Below are positions 57,781 through 64,000 of a stretch of DNA of 64,000 nt, one piece after another. How positions within the stretch are numbered: position 1 is the first letter of the stretch; each line of letters starts with the position of its first letter. The DNA comes from Jannaschia pohangensis (GTDB lineage: Bacteria; Pseudomonadota; Alphaproteobacteria; Rhodobacterales; Rhodobacteraceae): the NCBI RefSeq assembly GCF_900113875.1, contig NZ_FORA01000001.1:248001-312000 (forward strand), in the 5' to 3' direction. The notes under the pieces are model-generated. The model searched no databases. It worked only from the letters and a program-made list of their open reading frames with translations, and was not told where the DNA came from. Made by a program: the position numbers and the translations under genes.

Positions 57781-58404
57781 CTTCGCCGGAAGGTCATCAT
57801 CGGCGTCTGTGTCGCCTTCGTCGTTCTGGCGGTCTGCGCGCTGGTCTTCGACCGTCCTATCCTGGCTGCCGTCTCGGTCCTGTCGCTGATCCTGACCCTG
57901 GCGCCGCTGATCCTGGCGGCGCGGCTTCGGATCGTCCTGCCCCTGCCCTTCGTGTTGGCGCTGGCGACTTTCCTCGCGGCCTCGCTCCTTCTGGGTGAGG
58001 CGTTCGATCTTTACGAACGGGTCTGGTGGTGGGACATCGCCTTGCACACGGTGGCTGCGACGGGGCTTGGCATGGCCGGGTTCCTGTTCGTGCTGATGCT
58101 GTTCGAGGGCGACCGTTTCGCCGCCCCGATCTGGGCGCTGACGCTGATCGCGGCCTGCGTGGCCATCACCCTTGGGGTCCTGTGGGAATTGTTCGAATTC
58201 ACCATGGATTCGGTCTTTGGCCTTCGGATGCAGAAATCCGGTCTTGCCGATACCATGGGCGACCTCTGGGCGGATCTGGTCGGTGCGACCCTCGGGGCGC
58301 TGACCGGGGCCGTCTACCTGACCGGCCGCAAGCTCGGCTTCGCCACGACGCTCATGTCGCAGTTCGTCCGGATCAACGGTCGGTTCTTTCGCAAGCGCAA
58401 ATGA
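57781..58404 (+). CDS. DUF2238-like membrane protein (start uncertain)
   Basis: About 207 residues with five or six hydrophobic spans. VWWWDIALHTVAATGLGMAGF, LGVLWELFEFTMDSV and ADTMGDLWADLVGATLGAL fit the DUF2238 (YjdF-like) pattern, whose function is unknown. No ATG, GTG or TTG is found close before the first span; GGAAGG lies at 57788, and the nearest in-frame TTG is at 57655, inside the antisense gene. Start shown is therefore only the first plausible codon and should be treated as unknown. Confidence 0.55.
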   Translation, partial: LRRKVIIGVCVAFVVLAVCALVFDRPILAAVSVLSLILTLAPLILAARLRIVLPLPFVLALATFLAASLLLGEAFDLYERVWWWDIALHTVAATGLGMAGFLFVLMLFEGDRFAAPIWALTLIAACVAITLGVLWELFEFTMDSVFGLRMQKSGLADTMGDLWADLVGATLGALTGAVYLTGRKLGFATTLMSQFVRINGRFFRKRK

Positions 58405-58487
58405 GGCCACGTGCTTCATCGCCCGAGTATTCCACGCCCGGCGGCTGTCGTCTCGCTCGTTCTGAATCCGCGGCGTCGCTGTCGCCC

Positions 58488-58501
58488 TTGACGCCGGTCA
58501 A
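58488..58501 (+). promoter_or_regulatory. FNR/FixK-type box upstream of the DUF2267 gene
   Basis: A perfect dyad TTGAC-GCCG-GTCAA, the half-site pattern of FNR/FixK/Dnr-type regulators with spacing of 4. It sits 58 bases before the ATG of the DUF2267 gene, a position compatible with activation, and 0.5 kb from a Crp/Fnr gene. Confidence 0.6.
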
Positions 58502-58559
58502 GGGGCGTCGCCCCCGCCTGCGCTATCCTCGGGCCGACAACCCCGGGAAGGAGCAAGAC

Positions 58560-59006
58560 ATGTCTGCGCAAAACCTCGAAGTGCTGGACCATACGGTCCA
58601 ACTGACCCACGAATGGGTCAATGAATTGCGCGAGCGCCTGGATTGGCCGAGCAGTCGGGACGCCCTGCGCCTGATGCGCGCGGTTCTGACCGAAGTGCGC
58701 GACCACATCCCGCATGCCGAAGTCGCCCAATTGTCCGCCCAGATGCCGCTTCTGATCCGGGGCATGTTCTTCGAAGGCTGGCAGCCCGCCCGGACATCCG
58801 GTCATGACCGTGACGCCGCGCATTTTCTCGCGGCGATCGACAGGCGCGTCGGGCAAGTCGACGGCTATCGCGGTCGCGACGACATCGCGGCGGTCTTTGC
58901 GACCCTGGCCAACCGCGTGTCCGAAGGCGAACTCCGACATGTTCGACATGCCTTGCCACCCGCGATCCGGTCGTTCTGGCCTGCGGATACGATCTGGGAC
59001 GATTGA
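58560..59006 (+). CDS. DUF2267-domain protein
   Basis: A 148-residue soluble helical protein. Its LTHEWVNELRERLDWPSSRDALRLMRAVLTEVRD and AQLSAQMPLLIRGMFFEGW segments are DUF2267 (abbreviated here). The function is unknown. An AAGGAG ribosome site lies 7 bases before ATG at 58560. It is convergent with the Crp/Fnr gene. Confidence 0.85.
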   Translation: MSAQNLEVLDHTVQLTHEWVNELRERLDWPSSRDALRLMRAVLTEVRDHIPHAEVAQLSAQMPLLIRGMFFEGWQPARTSGHDRDAAHFLAAIDRRVGQVDGYRGRDDIAAVFATLANRVSEGELRHVRHALPPAIRSFWPADTIWDD

Positions 59007-59011
59007 GCCCG

Positions 59012-59668
59012 TCATTCCGCCCCGGCCATCTCGGCCAGGCCCTCCCGGTCGAGGATGGCGATCCGCTGCGCCGTCTCCAGCCGGATCAAGCCACCCCTGC
59101 GCATCTTCGTCAGGGCGCGGCTGACGGTCTCGGGGGTCATGCACAGGTAGTCGGCGATATCCGAGCGCGGCATCTCGAGCTGCAGCACGGACAGATCCGC
59201 GCGTGTCCCGGCTTGATGGTCGACCTGCGCCAGAAGGAACGAGGCAAGCTTGCCGCAGGCCCCGGGGCGCGCCATCAGGAGCAGGTGATCCTGCAAGGTC
59301 TCGATCTGGCGCATCGCGGCGGCCTCGATATCGCAGCCCTGCTCGGCGTTCGCGTCCCTGCTGTCTCCCTCTCCGCGACGGTGGACCAGAACGGTCGTCT
59401 CAGACAGGGCGGTACAATCGGCGGTATGGCCGTGGTCGGATGAAAACCCCACGATGTCGCCCGCATGGGCAAAGCCGATCACATGCCGGCGCCCGTTTTC
59501 AAGCAGACGCGTCAGGCGCAGGACACCGGACTTAACTTCGAACAGACAGGTCGCCGGATCGGTCTCATGGAACAGGACGTCGCCCGCATCAAGCGTGCGG
59601 ACCGGATGAAGCCGGGGCCGCCGGATATGAACGGCAGGCTCTTGGTTGAACTTCTGATAGGCAGACAT
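59012..59668 (-). CDS. Crp/Fnr-family transcriptional regulator without N-terminal iron-sulfur cysteines
   Basis: A 218-residue regulator: cyclic-nucleotide-binding-like beta-roll at ~20-130 (LDAGDVLFHETDPATCLFEV) and a C-terminal winged helix with RSDIADYLCMTPETVSRALTKM. The E-x2-S-R pattern in TPETVSR is that of FNR/FixK proteins that read TTGAT/TTGAC half-sites. FNR's cluster-binding cysteines are missing from the N-terminus; cysteines occur only singly later. FixK- or Dnr-like sensing is therefore more likely than oxygen sensing by an iron-sulfur cluster. AAGGGGG precedes ATG. Confidence 0.88.
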   Translation of the reverse strand: MSAYQKFNQEPAVHIRRPRLHPVRTLDAGDVLFHETDPATCLFEVKSGVLRLTRLLENGRRHVIGFAHAGDIVGFSSDHGHTADCTALSETTVLVHRRGEGDSRDANAEQGCDIEAAAMRQIETLQDHLLLMARPGACGKLASFLLAQVDHQAGTRADLSVLQLEMPRSDIADYLCMTPETVSRALTKMRRGGLIRLETAQRIAILDREGLAEMAGAE

Positions 59669-59835
59669 GGCAGGCCCCCTTGGTCTGGATGCCTCCGATA
59701 TTCATCGATGCCTGTCATATCACGTCCACCGAAGATGTATCGAATTGTAGCGAAGTGTCGCGTGGGCCGGTCGCAGGGCTGGCCCAAGGTCGAATGCGGG
59801 CTGTATAAATGCGGCAGGGAAGCCGAGGTTTGACG

Positions 59836-60549
59836 ATGACACCCCGCAAGATCCTCATCATCGACGACGAGACCAAGGTCCGCACCGTGCTGCGAAAGGC
59901 CTTCGAGAGCGAAGGTTTCGACGTGGTCGAGGCGGGCGACATCGCCACCGCGCGCCGCCATCTGACGGCGACACCGCTGGATCTCGTGACGCTCGATCTG
60001 AACCTCAGGGGCGAAGACGGGCTCGATCTGGCCCGCGAAATCCGCAGCATGCGGCAAATCCCGATCATCATGATCACCGGCAAGGGTGACGTGATCGACC
60101 GGGTCGTCGGTCTGGAACTGGGTGCGGACGACTATATCGCGAAACCGTTTCATCTGCGCGAGGTTCTGGCCCGGGTGAAGACGGTGTTCCGCCGCTCGGC
60201 CCGTGATCCGGGCGTGCCGAACTGCGTGGAAAGCCAGACGCTCGACGGGTTGATCATCGATCTCGACCGCATGGATGTGCGCGACCGGGACGGTCAGTCC
60301 TGCGAGGTCACGGCGGCCGATGTGCGGCTGTTGCGGGCTTTCGTGGACAACCCGTTGCGCCCTCTGTCGCGCGACCGGCTGATGGACCTCGTGAACGGGA
60401 CGGATTGGTCCCCTCTCGACCGGACCATCGACAATCAGGTGGCGCGCCTGCGCAAGAAGATCGAGCGGGATCCGGCCAACCCCGAACTGATCCGCACGGT
60501 TCGCGGCGTCGGCTACATGCTGGCCGAGCGTCCTGTGCCGCAGGCCTGA
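59836..60549 (+). CDS. OmpR-family response regulator
   Basis: A 237-residue regulator. Receiver: acidic IIDDE (residues 8-12), phospho-acceptor Asp54 in VTLDLNLRGEDG and KPF (GADDYIAKPF). Winged-helix output: TAADVRLLRAFVDNPLRPLSRDRLMDLVNG then VARLRKKIERDPAN. ATG at 59836 (an in-frame TTG lies at 59830). It is convergent with a hybrid histidine kinase and may be its partner. Confidence 0.92.
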   Translation: MTPRKILIIDDETKVRTVLRKAFESEGFDVVEAGDIATARRHLTATPLDLVTLDLNLRGEDGLDLAREIRSMRQIPIIMITGKGDVIDRVVGLELGADDYIAKPFHLREVLARVKTVFRRSARDPGVPNCVESQTLDGLIIDLDRMDVRDRDGQSCEVTAADVRLLRAFVDNPLRPLSRDRLMDLVNGTDWSPLDRTIDNQVARLRKKIERDPANPELIRTVRGVGYMLAERPVPQA

Positions 60550-60564
60550 CCGGCCGCGTTGTGG

Positions 60565-62088
60565 TCAGGGGGCGCGGGTCAGCACTGCCTCGACAGCCGC
60601 CGCAAGATCGGCTTGGCGATAGGGCTTGCGCAAAAGCTGCGGTGCGCCCTCGATCCCTTCCAGGTTGGCCATCCCGCCCGAAAATCCCGACGTCAGCAAC
60701 ACGGCCACGTCCGGCCGCTCCGATCCGATCCGGTGGGCCAGATCCTCGCCGGTCATAGTGCCGGGCATGACGAGGTCGGTGAAGACCAGCGCCACATCAT
60801 CACGCGCGGTCAGGATCTCCCAGGCGTCCTGCGCATTGTCGGCCCCGACCACGTCGAACCCCAGGGCCGCGATCCGTTGTTCGGACAGCCGCCGGACCGC
60901 CGGATCGTCCTCGACCACCAACACGACCCGGCGCGCGCCGAAGGCCGGTGAAGGCGTGTCCTGCGTCGGGACCCGGGCCGCGCCGCCGTCGGACCGCGGG
61001 AAATAGAGAGAGACCGTCGTCCCCTTCCCCACCTCGCTGTAAAGCGTCAGATGCCCGCCCGACTGGCCCACATAGCCATAGACCATCGACAGCCCGAGGC
61101 CGGTCCCCTTGCCCGGCGGTTTGGTGGTATAAAACGGCTCGAGCGCGCGCCGCTGCTGATCGCGCGTCATCCCGATGCCGGTATCGCTGACCGACAGGCG
61201 GACGTATCGACCGGGCGGGAATGGCACGGTCTGTGCCATATGATCGTCGTCGACGGTGATATTCTCGACCTCGAGACGCAGGCGACCGCCGTCCGGCATG
61301 GCATCCTGCGCGTTCAGCGCCAGGTTGATGATCGCGGTTTGCAGCTGCACGGGATCAAGTTCGACGGGCCAGATGTCGTCGACCAGTCGTTTCTCGACCG
61401 TGATCCGCGCACTTAGCGTGCGACGCAGCAGGCGCAGCGCATCCGACGTGGCAAGCCCCAGATCGAGCGGTTCGGGCCGCAGTTCCCCTTTGCGCGAAAA
61501 GAGCAGCAGGCGCGACGTGAGGTCCGCCCCCATCTCTGCCGCCGACATCGCATCCTCGATCAACTCGGCGGTTTTCGCATCTGAGCCCGCCATCTGCATC
61601 AGTTCGAGGTTTCCCACGATGATGGTCAGCAGATTGTTGAAATCATGGGCGATGCCCCCCGTCATCTGGCCGATTGCGTCCATCCGCTGCGCCCGCATCA
61701 GCGCCTCTTCCGCGATCAACCTGCGGGTCAGATCGTGCATGATGGCGATGAAGACCGGACCCCCGGCGATATCCGTTCGACCGACCGAAATGTGCATGGG
61801 AAATGTCGTGCCATCGCCGCGCCGACCGGTGACATCGCGCCCGGTGCCGATGATCCGTCGGTTGCCCGTGGCAAGATAGGTCTCCACAAAGCCCGGATGC
61901 CGCGCCGCCATGTCCGGCGTCATCAGCTCCGATATGCTGCCGCCCAGCATCCTGTCGAGCGACTGGCGGAAGAGGGTCCCGGCGGCGGCGTTGACGCGCA
62001 GGATCCGACCCTTGGCATCGGCCACCACGATCGCATCCACCGCCGCATCGAGCAGGGCATCGAGCAGGGCCGCATCCTCGTCCATCAT
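60565..62088 (-). CDS. PAS-domain hybrid histidine kinase with C-terminal receiver
   Basis: A ~507-residue soluble kinase: PAS domain (about 5-120), HisKA with His148 in GQMTGGIAHDFNNLLTIIVG, HATPase with G box STYPE-like SDTGIGMT and FYTTKPPGKGTGLGLSMVYG, and a C-terminal receiver (from ~385, with VVLVVEDDPAVRRLSEQR and ALVFTDLVMPG). The fused receiver suggests phosphorelay or feedback. ATG at 62088 has GGAGAG upstream; a longer frame to 62166 overlaps the neighbour. Confidence 0.88.
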   Translation of the reverse strand: MMDEDAALLDALLDAAVDAIVVADAKGRILRVNAAAGTLFRQSLDRMLGGSISELMTPDMAARHPGFVETYLATGNRRIIGTGRDVTGRRGDGTTFPMHISVGRTDIAGGPVFIAIMHDLTRRLIAEEALMRAQRMDAIGQMTGGIAHDFNNLLTIIVGNLELMQMAGSDAKTAELIEDAMSAAEMGADLTSRLLLFSRKGELRPEPLDLGLATSDALRLLRRTLSARITVEKRLVDDIWPVELDPVQLQTAIINLALNAQDAMPDGGRLRLEVENITVDDDHMAQTVPFPPGRYVRLSVSDTGIGMTRDQQRRALEPFYTTKPPGKGTGLGLSMVYGYVGQSGGHLTLYSEVGKGTTVSLYFPRSDGGAARVPTQDTPSPAFGARRVVLVVEDDPAVRRLSEQRIAALGFDVVGADNAQDAWEILTARDDVALVFTDLVMPGTMTGEDLAHRIGSERPDVAVLLTSGFSGGMANLEGIEGAPQLLRKPYRQADLAAAVEAVLTRAP

Positions 62089-62155
62089 CTGCAACTCTCC
62101 GGTCGCCTCTGGTCGGTGCGAGGATGGCATCTTGGCCCCCGTCCGGCCAGTGGCT

Positions 62156-63274
62156 TCACCTGGCATGCTGCGCCAGCTCGGCCTTGAGCCGGACGCGAGC
62201 CATCAGATCGCCAAGCGTCACGACCCCGACCAGCCGACCGCGGTCCAGCACCGCGAACTTGCGCTTGCCGGTCCGCACCATCCGGTCCAGCAGGTCGCCC
62301 GCGTCCATGTTGGGGGCCAGCACATCGGCCGCCTGCATCGCCTGAAAGACGTCATCCACCCGCGTGTGCGGCCAATTCTCGCGCTCGATCCCCCGCACCG
62401 TGGGCAGATCGACCACCCCGAGGAATCGCCCTGCCTCGACCACCGGCACGAAGGACACCGCATGGCGCAGCATCACGCCATCCACCAGGTCGGCAAGCGT
62501 CAGAGACGGGTCGACCGAGACCGGATCGTGTTTCATCACCTGTCGGACGGTGCGCCCGGCCAGCGCCTCGGCCAGATCGACCCGCGACCGGGCGGCGCTT
62601 GATGCGGTCAGGATGAACAGGGCCAGAAGGACAGGCCAGATGCCCACGACCCCGCTGCCCGACAGCACCTGAATGACGCCCAGACCAATCATCGCGAAGG
62701 CGACCACATTGGACACCCCGCCCGCGATCCGTGTCGCCCCCGCCAGGTCGCGGCTGCGCCAAAGCCAGGCGCGCAGGACCCGCCCGCCATCGAGCGGAAA
62801 GGCCGGAACCATGTTGAAGACCGCCAGAACAAGGTTGGCCAGCGCCACATAGCCCAGAACCACGACGACAAGGTCGGACAGGCCAAGCGCCGGGGCCGCC
62901 CACCAGCCCAGTGCAAAGACCGCAGAAATCGCCAGGCTGGCAACCGGGCCCGCGATGGCCACGCGGAATTCGGTCCGCGCATCGGGCGGCTCGTCCCGCA
63001 ACTCCGCCACCCCGCCGAACAGGAACAGGGTGATCGAATTCACCCCCATGCCATGGGCCCGCGCGACGGTGGCATGGGCCAATTCGTGCAGGATCAGCGA
63101 TCCGAACAGCGCGAGCATCGACACAAGGGCCGCGGCCACCCGTTGCAACGCGTCCGTCGCAGGCAGAAGCGCCGGAACATACCCCTGACTCAACGACCAC
63201 GTCAGAAGTGCTGCGATCACGAACCAACTCGCATCAAGCCGGATCTCGATCCCCATGATCCGCGTCAGCCGCAT
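62156..63274 (-). CDS. Site-2-type membrane metalloprotease with two CBS domains
   Basis: A 372-residue M50 protease. HELAH at 63-67 in a membrane segment and FNMVPAFPLDGGRVLRAWLW give the zinc site. C-terminal CBS pair (about 240-370), with VKHDPVSVDPSLTLADLVDG and the second ending VVTLGDLM. CBS domains bind adenine nucleotides in the SpoIVFB-like subclass. ATG at 63274 follows AGG 5 bases upstream and lies 4 bases after the upstream gene stop. Confidence 0.9.
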   Translation of the reverse strand: MRLTRIMGIEIRLDASWFVIAALLTWSLSQGYVPALLPATDALQRVAAALVSMLALFGSLILHELAHATVARAHGMGVNSITLFLFGGVAELRDEPPDARTEFRVAIAGPVASLAISAVFALGWWAAPALGLSDLVVVVLGYVALANLVLAVFNMVPAFPLDGGRVLRAWLWRSRDLAGATRIAGGVSNVVAFAMIGLGVIQVLSGSGVVGIWPVLLALFILTASSAARSRVDLAEALAGRTVRQVMKHDPVSVDPSLTLADLVDGVMLRHAVSFVPVVEAGRFLGVVDLPTVRGIERENWPHTRVDDVFQAMQAADVLAPNMDAGDLLDRMVRTGKRKFAVLDRGRLVGVVTLGDLMARVRLKAELAQHAR

Positions 63275-63278
63275 CGAC

Positions 63279-63992
63279 CTACCCCACATTGAACAGACCT
63301 CCGACGAAATAGGCAATCGCGGCGGCCGTGCCGCCGATGACCAGCGTTTCCAATGCCGAAACCCACCAGCGGGCCAGCGACCATCGGCTCTTGATGGCGC
63401 CGATCAGTACGAAAGTTAGCGATGTGACCCCCGCCGAGACGGCAAAGGCATTCGGCACCGGCAGGATGAATGGCACGAGCGGCAGAAGGCCCGCTGCAAG
63501 GAACGCCAAAAAGGTGATCCATGCGGCCTTCACCGGCTCTGGTTCGGTCGGGCCCAGACCGTATTCGTCGGTCAGCATCGTGTCGATCCACATCGCCTGG
63601 TTCGAGGCGATGGCCTCGACCGCGCTGTCGAGGGCCTCTCCGGTCAGACCCTTGATGGCGAGGATCTGGCGCAATTCCTCGCGCTCGCCTTCGGGATAGA
63701 GGCGGATGTGCCGCTCCTCCCGCGCGCGCAGGCGCCCCCTGTGGTCGCCGTCGGCCTTGGTGCCCGCGTAATTGCCCGCCGCCATGGAAAACCCGTCGGC
63801 CAGGACATTCGCCAGCCCCAGAACCAGGATCGCCCCGACCGGCAGGCCCGATCCTGCGACCCCCGCGACAATGGCGAATGTGGTCACCGCGCCGTCGATT
63901 GCGCCATAGACCGCGTCGCGCAGATGGCCCGGCCCCTGCCGCCCGGCCAAACGGGCTGCGATTTCTTCGGGGCCATGTCCGTGGTCCTGCAT
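63279..63992 (-). CDS. VIT1/CCC1-family transporter
   Basis: A 237-residue membrane protein. N-terminal DAVYGAIDGAVTTFAIVAGV is the family's signature for iron/manganese transporters, followed by LADGFSMAAGNYAGTKA, a cytoplasmic helical region and three C-terminal spans. It could sequester or export divalent metal. Its stop lies 4 bases before the protease gene, and the start is just inside the right window edge, with 8 bases left. Confidence 0.9.
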   Translation of the reverse strand: MQDHGHGPEEIAARLAGRQGPGHLRDAVYGAIDGAVTTFAIVAGVAGSGLPVGAILVLGLANVLADGFSMAAGNYAGTKADGDHRGRLRAREERHIRLYPEGEREELRQILAIKGLTGEALDSAVEAIASNQAMWIDTMLTDEYGLGPTEPEPVKAAWITFLAFLAAGLLPLVPFILPVPNAFAVSAGVTSLTFVLIGAIKSRWSLARWWVSALETLVIGGTAAAIAYFVGGLFNVG

Positions 63993-64000
63993 GGGGCGCG

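Overview
The window looks like chromosome from a GC-rich alphaproteobacterium of the Rhodobacterales (Rhodobacter/Roseobacter type). I base this on gene order and protein character: an adenosylcobalamin-dependent ribonucleotide reductase, the envelope cluster pyrH...frr-uppS-cdsA-dxr-rseP-bamA-skp-fabZ-lpxA-lpxI-lpxB, a ribosomal protein L21 with a long Ala/Lys-rich and helix-hairpin-helix tail, tightly overlapping ATGA-type operons, and frequent GTG/TTG starts. No database search was possible.

Layout. 1-4.2 kb: end of nrdJ, a CIA30-domain exported protein, a flavoprotein of the HI0933 type, an AraC regulator and miaA. 4.2-18.9 kb: the envelope and isoprenoid cluster, from UMP kinase through lipid A synthesis. 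It is interrupted between pyrH and frr by a reversed, visibly less GC-rich cassette (5.0-7.3 kb). That cassette reads as an orphan type VI secretion effector module: a DUF4123-type adaptor broken by one in-frame TAG, a putative permuted NlpC/P60-like peptidase toxin and a putative periplasmic immunity protein. A 41-residue membrane peptide sits between rseP and bamA. 18.9-25.3 kb: tRNA-Arg(CCG), an aminotransferase/desaturase pair and a ugpBAEC glycerol-3-phosphate-type ABC importer. 25.7-32.7 kb: a ureide (urate catabolism) locus with uraH and uraD. These flank a tripartite tricarboxylate transporter (tctBAC) and two periplasmic-binding-protein-like proteins without signal peptides, with a divergent LysR regulator. 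32.9-37.6 kb: a very large transglutaminase/DUF2126 protein, a zinc-ribbon metallopeptidase and tRNA-Ser(CGA).

37.8-46.6 kb: a DUF2059-like exported protein, rplU-rpmA with a strong terminator, a GNAT-LysE-GNAT operon, obgE-proB-proA and a trans-sulfuration PLP enzyme. 47.1-54.4 kb: the complete phosphate regulon phoR-pstSCAB-phoU-phoB, with a three-half-site PHO box in front of pstS. 54.6-64 kb: a stress and redox-response island: a DUF3775 protein, a bactofilin-like membrane protein, a tandem universal stress protein, an exonuclease/endonuclease/phosphatase-family protein, a DUF2238-like membrane protein, a DUF2267 protein, a Crp/Fnr regulator, an OmpR-type response regulator, a hybrid histidine kinase, a CBS-domain site-2 protease and a VIT1/CCC1-type transporter. 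Two genes of this island (usp and DUF2267) have FNR/FixK-type palindromes in their upstream regions, and the local Crp/Fnr protein carries an FNR-like recognition helix but no N-terminal iron-sulfur cysteines.

The items most worth follow-up are the T6SS effector cassette with its in-frame amber codon, the ureide/Tct locus with two signal-less binding proteins, the FNR-box island and the small membrane peptide upstream of bamA.
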